From Hofstenia miamia (lineage: Eukaryota > Xenacoelomorpha > Acoela): 64,000 nt of DNA. A model generated the notes under the pieces. It worked only from the letters and a program-made list of their open reading frames with translations, had not been told where the DNA came from and did no database searches. Made by a program: the position numbers and the translations under genes. The DNA is taken from positions 1,754,894 through 1,818,893 of the forward strand of contig SCFE01000069.1 in assembly GCA_004352715.1 (NCBI GenBank), read 5' to 3'. Each line of letters begins with the position of its first letter. Within the stretch, counting starts at the first letter, position 1. This document shows, piece by piece, positions 45,745 through 57,836 of this stretch.

Positions 45745-46305
45745 TTTATGTCTTTTCAGTTTTTTCTCAGTAAATTCTTTTTACTTTTTATATTGACTTT
45801 ATGTTTTGCTAAATATGTGTTTCTTACTTTCCAACTGCGTAGCTAAGGGGCACCCAGACGTGGTACGATTTGGCTTGCTTGTTTTCCTTTAACTTAGGTT
45901 AGGTGCATGGCTATGGCGTTGTACTGCTTGTCATTTATTATTTAAATTGTTATTAATGATTTCACCTATATTGCTAGAGATTAGAAACGCACTATGTTTA
46001 CGATATTTTACTAAGCCCTTAGGTTCACTACTTGCACCCAAAAGTTAGGATTTCTTTATTATTAATTAAGGCTCTATTCTTATGCAAAACTTCTTAAAGG
46101 TTTTCTGTATCGGGTCAGCCAAATGTGGCCACTCTTCCCTAACACGATCTCCTGTTTTACTTTAACTTATATTAGCATAAGGTATAACAGCAGGAGGAGT
46201 AAATTATTTTGGAGCATTGGTAAATCCATGCATCGACTCAAAACCCTCAATAAGCTAGGATAGTAGTATAGTTAGCTGATTTCATACTGATGCCACAATA
46301 TGTTT
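45745..46305. mobile_element. LTR-like dispersed repeat D, copy 1
   Basis: Matches 61500-62047 in the same orientation: CTCAGTAAATTCTTTTTACTT, CCAACTGCGT, GGGCACCCAGAC, GTACTGCTTGTCATT, GGTTCAC.ACTTGCA and a terminal ATGCCACA. Read on the minus strand it starts TGTGGCAT, like the family 1 LTRs, so a solo LTR is plausible. Confidence 0.6.
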
Positions 46306-46333
46306 CCATGAGGGAAGTTCTTTTTAAATGGAA

Positions 46334-46369
<36 letters not shown>

Positions 46370-47874
46370 TTTACAAATAATTGCAAATTATAAATATTGA
46401 TCAAAATATAAGCATTAAGCACTCAAAATTTAATATTTTTTCAAAATTTACTTTGTGTTTCCACAGTCGAAACAATGCTTACATAATATATGTAGAACCA
46501 TATCATTTTGATAGGGAACTGTATGTAATCCCATTGTGCAAATGTACATGTGGTCACATATTTGCCTTGTATTAATAAAAACTGGGTATTTGCTTATTTT
46601 TTAATCCCAGGCTTCCAGGATGTAATTGCAAACCAGAAAGATTAATATTTTAACTTGCTAGTAATGTTGTTGCTAATAATAGTATGACCTAATGCTAAAT
46701 ATATTAATAAAGATGTCAAAAAATTATGAATCACAAAGAAATTCACAAAAAAAAAAAGAAAAAAAATATATTTTACATGGAATCGCCTTAGAGGGATTTT
46801 GTGCTTGAATTGATTTGAATTTTTCTAAGATGAGATTGAATTCGAATTAGATTAATCTGAAGTTGAGATAGATTTATATAGAATTGATTTGGATTATTTA
46901 AAGATAAAAAAAGCATTAATCTAGTTTGTGGAAAACTCATTAAACACTAGACTAAACTTGAAAATATAACATTCTAAATAATTTTTGTATGAAATTGCAA
47001 GCAAATTCTTGCTAAGACAAATAGAAGAGATAAACAAGGTTTATTTAAAGATCATAGTAGCTCTAAAACTAAAAATTGAAAAATTCCTGATTCAGATGCT
47101 TGGAGATATATTTAACTTTCTTTAAATGTGTTAATGCATTACTTGCATTAAGCACTAAGTGATTGCAATTATATCTCGCACTAGTAAGCACTTGGCAGAT
47201 GTAAATTTCCTGCTTAAATAAAACAATTTATCATAATTAATAATTTAAATTTCTCAAACAATTTGCATTGCACTTGGTACATCACTCAGATGACCCTACA
47301 ATTAAGCATTAATGAGTGGGCTCAGATATAAACAAGTCTATATTTTGGGTTTGGGCAAAAATTAAAACATCAATGATATGATAGTTAAATTGCTAAGAAA
47401 TTGTACATTGTTTTATATATATGTTTAGTTATGACAGTTGTATATTGATAGTATTCTATTTGCCATATTCAGTGACATGCGGCAAATTGCAAAAGATTAA
47501 ATAATCAAACTTATTTGGTCTTAATGTAGAATGCTTGTCTTGTGGTAGAAGCACGTGCAACACTCAGCAAGCATTCCATCTTTAGATATATTAAACATAA
47601 CCGAGGGAACTACTAGTTATTGTGTAATCTATCTAATGAGATAACAAGAGCATTTTCATTCCAAGGTTAATCAGTATTCAGAGAATAAGTTAATTCCAAA
47701 CTTCTTCTTACAGAATCAGGCCTCCGGCCGAAGCGATGAACCATTTCCAATACCTAATGTCTCAGCTCATATTAGACTAGAGAAAATGCTTTCAAGAAAT
47801 TAAAATGGAAAAACTTGCTACTAATTCATTTCAACCTAGCTATGACGATTCGCCATTACCTGAATTTCCAACAA
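46306..47874. other. A+T-rich sequence with a (TA)n tract, no gene
   Basis: (TA)n at about 46335-46368 and an A-rich run near 46747-46768. The right end (from about 47700) is less A+T-rich and runs into the gap in an open frame, but nothing was recognised. Confidence 0.4.
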
Positions 47875-48874
47875 NNNNNNNNNNNNNNNNNNNNNNNNNN
47901 NNNNNNNNNNNNNNNNNNNNNNNNNNNNNNNNNNNNNNNNNNNNNNNNNNNNNNNNNNNNNNNNNNNNNNNNNNNNNNNNNNNNNNNNNNNNNNNNNNNN
48001 NNNNNNNNNNNNNNNNNNNNNNNNNNNNNNNNNNNNNNNNNNNNNNNNNNNNNNNNNNNNNNNNNNNNNNNNNNNNNNNNNNNNNNNNNNNNNNNNNNNN
48101 NNNNNNNNNNNNNNNNNNNNNNNNNNNNNNNNNNNNNNNNNNNNNNNNNNNNNNNNNNNNNNNNNNNNNNNNNNNNNNNNNNNNNNNNNNNNNNNNNNNN
48201 NNNNNNNNNNNNNNNNNNNNNNNNNNNNNNNNNNNNNNNNNNNNNNNNNNNNNNNNNNNNNNNNNNNNNNNNNNNNNNNNNNNNNNNNNNNNNNNNNNNN
48301 NNNNNNNNNNNNNNNNNNNNNNNNNNNNNNNNNNNNNNNNNNNNNNNNNNNNNNNNNNNNNNNNNNNNNNNNNNNNNNNNNNNNNNNNNNNNNNNNNNNN
48401 NNNNNNNNNNNNNNNNNNNNNNNNNNNNNNNNNNNNNNNNNNNNNNNNNNNNNNNNNNNNNNNNNNNNNNNNNNNNNNNNNNNNNNNNNNNNNNNNNNNN
48501 NNNNNNNNNNNNNNNNNNNNNNNNNNNNNNNNNNNNNNNNNNNNNNNNNNNNNNNNNNNNNNNNNNNNNNNNNNNNNNNNNNNNNNNNNNNNNNNNNNNN
48601 NNNNNNNNNNNNNNNNNNNNNNNNNNNNNNNNNNNNNNNNNNNNNNNNNNNNNNNNNNNNNNNNNNNNNNNNNNNNNNNNNNNNNNNNNNNNNNNNNNNN
48701 NNNNNNNNNNNNNNNNNNNNNNNNNNNNNNNNNNNNNNNNNNNNNNNNNNNNNNNNNNNNNNNNNNNNNNNNNNNNNNNNNNNNNNNNNNNNNNNNNNNN
48801 NNNNNNNNNNNNNNNNNNNNNNNNNNNNNNNNNNNNNNNNNNNNNNNNNNNNNNNNNNNNNNNNNNNNNNNNNN
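47875..48874. other. Assembly gap (1000 N)
   Basis: Placeholder gap; the following contig begins with (TA)n. Confidence 1.
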
Positions 48875-51356
48875 ATATATATATATATATATATTAGTTA
48901 TCTTATCAAAATGTTTTTTGTTCAAATTCTTGTTCCTCAAAGAAGGACTTTGTGTTAATATGATGTCTTTTTTTACGTGAAATAAGTGCTTAGAACTAGA
49001 AAATCTACACAAATATGGAATAAATGGAAATATCTGATAATATTAATGCCATATCAGAATCGAAGCAGGGTGGTACTGATCAGTTCTGGTCACCATTAAA
49101 TTCACTTCACCAGTTAAAACCAGTTCAATTGTATACACTGTACAGTTGTGAGAAAATGTTACTTGATCACATTTTCAATTTACTACTGTGGATAAAGTTG
49201 ACTTCTTTGAATAAATACAAGTACATAATGTAATAGTGCCATTGAACATTGAAGGATCGAAATATCTAAACAATAGCAGAAATTTAATTTTAACTTTCTA
49301 ACCTTTACCGTTATTCATTGCAAATGAACAGTAATAGTTGATATTTAGAACTCATAGAAACTCTTAGTAAATATGCCCATTGCTCACTGTGCCTTTAAAT
49401 GCACAAATCAATAAGATCCAATAATTAAATCATTGTTAGATTATATTTCCAGACTGAACGTCACATTTAATAAACTTTAGTTTGCGGAATTTTGATTTAT
49501 GGATCACCACAGAGTGTTAATGTAACATAATAAAGAAGAAATTTGATAATTTGAATGATGAGCTAGCAATGATTTTTGATATTTACAATTGTACGGACAA
49601 ATGCTTGTAGCCAAAATGTTTGAAAAAAATTTGAGGACGATTCACTCCTTATTAATTTTACCAAAGCCACGCAGATGATAAAATGTGGGAAGTAAAAGTT
49701 GTAGGCGCAGTTACTTGTTTTGATTATAAAAACTATGAAAACATATTTACAATATTTATTATAAGTAGTTACATATCAGAAGGAATAGTTATGAAATAAA
49801 TTCTTTGGAATTACTTCCTTCTTGTTAATTGTTTGATTTATAAAATACAATGCATAGCTAAGTGATTGGTGCATAATAGTGGTCAGGATAACATGACGAG
49901 AGCGATTCAAGGTTCGTAGTCCCTGATTGCAAACTGCACTTAAGTTAGGTATACTGATAGAGGTCTTACTCAATTGTTTGCTTAGCTATCTATCTATTGA
50001 TTTCATTTAACATATAGTAACAAATTAGATGAAGGCAGTTTAGCCAAACATAGGGATTAACTGTATATGTTTTAGATACAAATTATTTACTATAATTGAC
50101 TGATACGGGACTGTAATATTAAATGATTAAATGTAGCATAGGAAGCTGTTATATTATTAGTGGTAATATTTAATGGTTTTTTAATTAAGCAGCTAGTGTC
50201 ATTCCCTTTTTTGCTTGAGATAAAATCACGCACAGATTATTTAAATGAAATGAATGGTTTTCCAAATGAGCTTACGTCGAATTATGTCATGAATATTAAT
50301 TAGCAATGCACTAAGCTAAGTTACACGTAATCTTTGTTCTTGAGTTGAGGCATTATTGAACAGAAAATGAAGGTTGATTGGATTAGTTGTTGATTAATGG
50401 ATTAGCATTTGTGGATGCCCAGCTGAAGACCTCAGATGGAAATTACCTAAATAGTAATTGTTACATAAAGTGTTAATCAGAGCTTATATCTAAGTGTAAC
50501 AAACGTTTGATTATTGAAGAATTTTTTAGAAATCTTCATGCCAATATAGCCAAGGAACAAATTTATAGATTAATTTAAGTAGAAATGGTGTGGAAGAAGA
50601 TACAGACATGGCGGCTGTGAAAGAATCCAAATAACATCATGGAAAATTAATAACTAAGTTACTCAAATAATAGAACCTCTCCTAAGATGCAGCAAAAGTG
50701 TTGTAAAGGAAATTGATTTTTGCAATCAAGAAGGGGAACTGCCAGAAGAATTTTTTTGATGTTAATGTCAATCAAGATTGGATTTAACTTAAGTGTAAAC
50801 TACAAACAAAGAGAAGAAGATCACTACTTGCAACATGTAAAAAATGACAAATCAAATGAGAAAAAATAGTGATAAGAAAGCTAAACAAAAACCACAAGAG
50901 ACACCCAGAGCATCGACTACAAGCTGATACATTCATCATTTTTTAGATTACTTATCAATCAAATATTTATACAATAATTAGTACTTTCTGATTTATGATA
51001 TATAACAATCAGTTTTCATGAATCAGTGTGGAACAAACTAGAATTTTTTTCAGGAAAATAGTTGCACCATGAAGTACTACTAAATTTGAATATAAAATAG
51101 ATAAACACCAAAAACTGACTGTTATTTTTAATTTACAATGACAACTGAAGTTAAAGTATGACCTATCATTGTGTTTCTACTGTTAATGTAGATTCCTTAG
51201 CAATCCAATTTCTATATAATACTAAGTAACAAAACACTATATAACAAACTATAATTTTTTTTCCAGAAAATGGTTGCACCACAAAGAGCTACTGAATTTG
51301 CCCTATTGGGCATTGTCACCAAAACTAGCTCCTAGGCCGTGATATTTAAAAAGCTT
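48875..51356. repeat. 2.5-kb duplicated block, copy 2 (a whole contig)
   Basis: This entire gap-to-gap contig is a near copy of 42777-45269, starting in the same (TA)n tract and stopping in the same AAAAAGCTT. Differences are scattered substitutions and small indels, such as a missing GGGCGCAAG-type segment near 50625. The repeat A segment corresponds to about 49640-50650. Confidence 0.95.
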
Positions 51357-52356
51357 NNNNNNNNNNNNNNNNNNNNNNNNNNNNNNNNNNNNNNNNNNNN
51401 NNNNNNNNNNNNNNNNNNNNNNNNNNNNNNNNNNNNNNNNNNNNNNNNNNNNNNNNNNNNNNNNNNNNNNNNNNNNNNNNNNNNNNNNNNNNNNNNNNNN
51501 NNNNNNNNNNNNNNNNNNNNNNNNNNNNNNNNNNNNNNNNNNNNNNNNNNNNNNNNNNNNNNNNNNNNNNNNNNNNNNNNNNNNNNNNNNNNNNNNNNNN
51601 NNNNNNNNNNNNNNNNNNNNNNNNNNNNNNNNNNNNNNNNNNNNNNNNNNNNNNNNNNNNNNNNNNNNNNNNNNNNNNNNNNNNNNNNNNNNNNNNNNNN
51701 NNNNNNNNNNNNNNNNNNNNNNNNNNNNNNNNNNNNNNNNNNNNNNNNNNNNNNNNNNNNNNNNNNNNNNNNNNNNNNNNNNNNNNNNNNNNNNNNNNNN
51801 NNNNNNNNNNNNNNNNNNNNNNNNNNNNNNNNNNNNNNNNNNNNNNNNNNNNNNNNNNNNNNNNNNNNNNNNNNNNNNNNNNNNNNNNNNNNNNNNNNNN
51901 NNNNNNNNNNNNNNNNNNNNNNNNNNNNNNNNNNNNNNNNNNNNNNNNNNNNNNNNNNNNNNNNNNNNNNNNNNNNNNNNNNNNNNNNNNNNNNNNNNNN
52001 NNNNNNNNNNNNNNNNNNNNNNNNNNNNNNNNNNNNNNNNNNNNNNNNNNNNNNNNNNNNNNNNNNNNNNNNNNNNNNNNNNNNNNNNNNNNNNNNNNNN
52101 NNNNNNNNNNNNNNNNNNNNNNNNNNNNNNNNNNNNNNNNNNNNNNNNNNNNNNNNNNNNNNNNNNNNNNNNNNNNNNNNNNNNNNNNNNNNNNNNNNNN
52201 NNNNNNNNNNNNNNNNNNNNNNNNNNNNNNNNNNNNNNNNNNNNNNNNNNNNNNNNNNNNNNNNNNNNNNNNNNNNNNNNNNNNNNNNNNNNNNNNNNNN
52301 NNNNNNNNNNNNNNNNNNNNNNNNNNNNNNNNNNNNNNNNNNNNNNNNNNNNNNNN
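51357..52356. other. Assembly gap (1000 N)
   Basis: Placeholder gap; the next contig again begins with (TA)n (52357-52380). Confidence 1.
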
Positions 52357-54149
52357 ATATATATATATATATATATATATTTTCAAAGCAAAGCAAAAGA
52401 ATTTAAAACAGTTGCGATTGGGCTGCACAAAGTGCACCGTCTGGATTTGAAAGCTGATAAATAAATAATAACAGAAAACTGATTATTTTTAACAATTGTA
52501 GATTAATTAGTGTTAATGTAACAATCTTCAGCTATCGTGTCATTTATGCAACTGGTTTAGAACATAAGTAGGGGATTAGAGTGCACCCCAATATTGTAGA
52601 TTTTTAAATGATTGAATCACAGCTTTTTGAATGAGATTTAATCGGTATTTGAATTGTAGAATTTCAAATTTGGAAGTAGTTATAATTGAATGACTATTAT
52701 ATTTAATAGCAAATTTCATTACTCAATCAACAACAAACTTCTATGAAATTTAGGCATTATTTATTATACATATTAATATAGTGTGCACTAGAAACAACAA
52801 AGGATTAAGTACAAAATAGAGATTTTCAAGAAAACATAAACGCTAATACTGTTTTTATTATCATGTAAATACTTTTACTAAATTTAAAATGTCAATCTTT
52901 AAAATCTTTGTTCTTATAAACTAGCCAAGATTGTACACTTACAATAGTGTAAATGTAGTCTCTTTTTGAAAACTCATTAGACAGTTCTTGAATAGGAGTT
53001 GCATACGTTCATATTTATTTAATTAATTTTTAAAATTCTCTAATAATGCATAAAATAGTAAAATAGCGATTTAAAATTTTATAATTCTATCCTTTTCAAA
53101 TAAAACTATAAATAATTAAATTTTTGGTAAGTGAGAAAATAACTTTTTGCAATTTTTAAAATATGTTGAAAAGATGAATTCTCAAACTTAGAATGGGAAT
53201 GACTTCTTTAATTGCAAGGGTTGAAATTGTAGCTGCACATACAACACAGAAGCTTTGGAAAAGTTTGGTAGCCATGACAGCAATTTAGTATCGATTTTCT
53301 TTTCACTTGCTCCAATTTCATTAAAATCAAGAAGCAAAACGCAAGTTTCAGAATGAAAAAGAGCTCTTTTATAAATATAAGTGGAGCATTCCACTCTAAA
53401 AACTGACGACATTGCTTCAGCCCTATTCGACATGCGGAGAGTTTTCTTAATGAAACATGGTCACTTTTCTTAAGAACTTCTTGACGTCCTCAGTCCTATT
53501 GAAAATTTCTACATATCACCTTATTTTTGTATGATATTGTTTTACAACCGAGGGTATGGACTTCCAATTTTTGCAAAAACTTTTGTTATTGTCAGTTTAA
53601 AAAAGTAAGCAAAATATGCCAGAAAACTAAGTTTCATATTATAGGAACTAATTCTAATGTATTGAATCATCAACTGCAAAACCCAATATTAAGTATGTTT
53701 AAAAAATTCTGACAATGTTCAGATTTGATAATATAATACTGATATGAGGAACATTTGGCCAAAATTTCGTTTTTATAACCTAATACAATCTAGTATTTCA
53801 TAGGGGAAGAAAATATTGGGTTACCAACATCAGCAAAATATTTAAGTAAGTCTGCTCTATATGAACATTGGAGTTACCAATACTCACCAGCAGATTTTAT
53901 TTCATTTTATGTTTGGGGTGCAATGCACCTTCTTGGCTACGGCACTGGGGTACAAATGCATTCCATCATAACATATACTTTTAGATCTGTTATCAACTGA
54001 TAGGAATTTTCATGATGTCATGAGCTATATCTTTCACTCAAAATATTTTTTTGGGTAGGGGATTGTAAAATATATTAAATTAGTGACATTGTTTATGAAT
54101 TCAGTGTTAATAATCAGTTTACATTTGCTCATATATACAAATCCAGGNT
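52357..54149. other. A+T-rich sequence without a recognised gene
   Basis: Starts with (TA)n. The 81-codon minus-strand ORF at 53188-53433 has no recognisable features. A single N lies at 54148. Confidence 0.4.
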
Positions 54150-54470
54150 CTTATAACCTCCCATTTTTTATTATTAAACGTTTTTTTCCTATTTTTGGAG
54201 AACAATTGTTAGTCGCATTTAATCAATGTATTTATTGATTGTAAATTTCCAGACTTACTAAAAAATCAGATATAACTCCTATATTTAAAAAAGGTGACAA
54301 CTTAAACGCAAAAAATTATAGACCCATTTGTATTACACATCCTTTTAGCAAGCTCTTTAAAAAACTGTTGTATATTTAAATAAACGCATTCCTAAAATCT
54401 GAAAACATCCTATCACACAAAAAAATTTGGATTTCGCAATGGCCATATAGCACCTAAGACAAGAGCTCCG
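54150..54470 (+). pseudogene. Non-LTR RT fragment, duplicated segment copy 1
   Basis: Encodes NLPFFIIKRFFPIFGEQL, SDITPIFKKGDNLNAKNYRP and HPFSKLFKKLLY, the fingers region of a CR1/Jockey-type reverse transcriptase. The same stretch recurs at about 55237-55540. After about 54470 homology is lost. Confidence 0.8.
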
Positions 54471-54889
54471 CAAGAAACTTCGTAAAGGAGGGGCAAACAA
54501 TTTTTTGCATGTTTTTTTGTAGAAAAAACATTTCATTTCTTTTTGAGGAAGTTTAATCATTTAATTGAAAGAAAACAAGATGAGATCTCATTTTTTAAGC
54601 GGTTGATTATCCGAAGTAATGTGCTAGAATCTGCTTTAATCTGTTATCCTATGGTTTGTTATTTTCTACCACTCAGCTATTTTATAATCAATATTTACCA
54701 TATTAGTCGATTTTAAAATAACGCCATTATTTTCCAGATATTAATCAATATATATATATATATATATATATTATTAATATAGCATTTTTTCCAATTGATA
54801 TAATCAATTTTAATTTAACATTTCTGTTTGAATTAAGACTTCTATCATTAATTGGTGCAATTATGAAAGATCAAAGAATGTAATTAAGC
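54471..54889. repeat. Spacer with (TA)n microsatellite
   Basis: (TA)n at about 54747-54772 between the two RT segments. No gene recognised. Confidence 0.6.
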
Positions 54890-56850
54890 AAGAAGGAACA
54901 AAAAATTTAACTAAAGCTCGACAAAATTCTTTAATCAATTAAATTCTACTCGAGAAAAATGACGATACGTCTATAAATTTATTAGAAAATCTAAAGGTCT
55001 TTCATCCGAAATAAATGAATTCAACATTAATACTACGGCCGTAACCGACAGAACCCAAATACTAAATCATTTAAATTCAACATTCAAAGAACTTGGAAAT
55101 TTCGATTTTCCACCTTATAGGAAAAAACAAAATTCTGATAATCTCAAACAATCAAAACAATTTTCCTTTAGACTTGCTACAATCAATGAATTAGAAAACA
55201 TTGTTAAAAAACTTGATACCAACAAATCAACCGCTTCTTATAATCTCCCATTTTTATTATTAAACGTTTTTTTCCTATTTTTGGAGAACAATTATTAGTC
55301 GCATTTAATCAATGTATTATTGATTGTGAATTTCCAGACATACTAAAAAAATCAGATATAACTCCTATATATAAAAAAGGTGACAACTTAAACGCAAAAA
55401 ATTACAGCTCCATTTGTTTTACTCATCCTTTCAGAAAATTCTTTGAAAAACTATTGTATGTTCAAATAAATGCATTCCTATAATCTGAAAACATTCTATC
55501 GCAAAAACAATTTGGGTTTTGAAATATCCATAGCACCCAAAACGCAATTCTATCTATTACTCAACAAATAGAGTCTGATATATCTCATAATAACTGCAGT
55601 AGTGTAGCATTATTAGATTTAAGTAAGGCATTAAATTCCATGAATTTTGATAGGGTGCAAGATAAGCTTGTAAATCATAATTTTGGTGATAATTCAATTA
55701 ATTTAATCATGACTTTCCTGGAAAAAATACAACAGCGTGTAATACTAAAGAGTAAAAAATCAAGCTATGTTACGACTTGCCATTGGGTGCCTAAATGAAT
55801 TATCTTTGGCCCTATTTTATTTGCAATTTATGTAAATGATATAATTAAACATGTTAAAAACATCGGCATTTACCAATATGCCGACAATATATGCCTAATA
55901 CGTACCAAAAAAATGCTTTTGATGCTACAAATAACCTCCAAACAGACGTAGAAAAATTAAACAATTATTTCACAAATAATTCACTGAAACTAAATATTGA
56001 AAAAACTCAATTTATAATTTTTTCACCGAAGGAACAAAGAAATCTAATAAATGATATAGAACTAAAGATAAATAATGAGTCAATAAAGCAAAATAAATCA
56101 GTTACCAATTTATGAATGGAGATAGATAATGAATTGAAATTTCAAAAATTTCTACTTAATAAGATTCAAAAAATGACTGCAGGCATTAGATATCATTATC
56201 ACTTACGTAATGTAATATCAAGCAATTATCATAAACAACTAATACATGCTTTCTGTTTGTCTTAGTTTCAATACTGTTCGTTTTTTTAAATAAACTAAAT
56301 TCGAAACATTATAAGCTTCTATCAAAGACATTTAATTGGTGTATAAAAACTCAAAAATATGCACAAAAGCATGACGAAGCATCAGTATATCGTAATAAAT
56401 ATAAAATATTATCCCCGTTCTATCAAATTCATCTGCATATGCTATCTATCCTATTTAAATTCAAATCTCTACAAACATCTCTCCTTTTCCTTAATGACTA
56501 TATTAAATTAAATGAGCGATCACAAAAATTTCTGTCTTTAGATAAAAATTCAAATGGCTTTCATCACATATCAATTAAATTGTGGAATAATTTAGATTAT
56601 GAAACGCGAATAGAAAAAAACTATAAAAAATTTAGAAAAAAATTGAAACAATTTCTTCTAACAAAACAATATACTTCCAACATTGAGCACCTACACAAAC
56701 ATTCACACAAACATTGTTTATATTATTATTATTGTACATATTCATTTGTAGTTAATTATTTGTTTATATTTTATTTTTTTGTCATGTGTTAGTTTTAGAT
56801 TTTTGTATCATATATTGCGCAATAAATTTGTTTTGAATCTTATATTTTTT
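54890..56850 (+). mobile_element. CR1/Jockey-like non-LTR retrotransposon, 5'-truncated and broken
   Basis: The text runs from the pre-RT linker (KSKGLSSEINEFNINTT..., about 54990) through the fingers (ITPIYKKGDNLNAKNY), motif A (ALLDLSKALNSMNFD, near 55600), GPILFAIYVNDI, and the catalytic box, which reads YADN with the second Asp replaced by Asn (near 55880). It then continues through KTQFIIFSPK (55891-56115 open) to the C-terminal WNNLDYETRIEKNYKKFRKK (56439-56792 open). A 3' tail with AATAAA ends near 56850. There is no endonuclease or ORF1, so the copy is 5'-truncated. Pieces of the same family lie at 13590-13981 and 23811-24230. Confidence 0.85.
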
Positions 56851-57308
56851 ATAGTTTTATTGAGATTACAAAAACAGTTTCAAAAACTCATTTATTACGT
56901 TTACAAATTTCAATACAATGTGGCTAATTTCGTGATAATGACGTAAGACGCATTTGCCGCACAAGGTCGCAAAATGAATGTACAAAATTTCGTCATTTGT
57001 ATATTCATGATCAACTTCAGTGGAATCTAAGTATGAAAGTTGTTAAATATATTCATTACTTTAAAAATTAATTATTGTATGTGCAAACCAAATCTGACAA
57101 CAAAACACATGAGAATCATATTAGCCCTATTTATGCCGGGGGATGGATTCTGCCACTTTGATAGATTTTTGCGCATACTTTTTTGTACAACTTCCACTGC
57201 CTCAATTTTCCGTGACTTTTCATATTTTTTACTACTGAGTTGAACTACGTTGATTTCATTATGTTTCGTGTTGTGGTTTTTCTGCAACAATGGTTTTGTA
57301 TGAGGTCA
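56851..57308. other. Sequence without a recognised gene
   Basis: A 72-codon minus-strand ORF (57072-57290) with a Lys-rich SKKYEKSRKIEAVEVVQKS stretch is open but not recognised. Confidence 0.35.
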
Positions 57309-57836
57309 NNNNNNNNNNNNNNNNNNNNNNNNNNNNNNNNNNNNNNNNNNNNNNNNNNNNNNNNNNNNNNNNNNNNNNNNNNNNNNNNNNNNNNNNNNNN
57401 NNNNNNNNNNNNNNNNNNNNNNNNNNNNNNNNNNNNNNNNNNNNNNNNNNNNNNNNNNNNNNNNNNNNNNNNNNNNNNNNNNNNNNNNNNNNNNNNNNNN
57501 NNNNNNNNNNNNNNNNNNNNNNNNNNNNNNNNNNNNNNNNNNNNNNNNNNNNNNNNNNNNNNNNNNNNNNNNNNNNNNNNNNNNNNNNNNNNNNNNNNNN
57601 NNNNNNNNNNNNNNNNNNNNNNNNNNNNNNNNNNNNNNNNNNNNNNNNNNNNNNNNNNNNNNNNNNNNNNNNNNNNNNNNNNNNNNNNNNNNNNNNNNNN
57701 NNNNNNNNNNNNNNNNNNNNNNNNNNNNNNNNNNNNNNNNNNNNNNNNNNNNNNNNNNNNNNNNNNNNNNNNNNNNNNNNNNNNNNNNNNNNNNNNNNNN
57801 NNNNNNNNNNNNNNNNNNNNNNNNNNNNNNNNNNNN
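57309..57836. other. Assembly gap (528 N)
   Basis: Unknown bases of non-round, probably estimated, size. Confidence 1.

Noticed and set aside
57072-57290. 72-codon Lys-rich minus-strand ORF
   Set aside because: Open and moderately protein-like, but no motif, splice site pair or second copy was found to support it.
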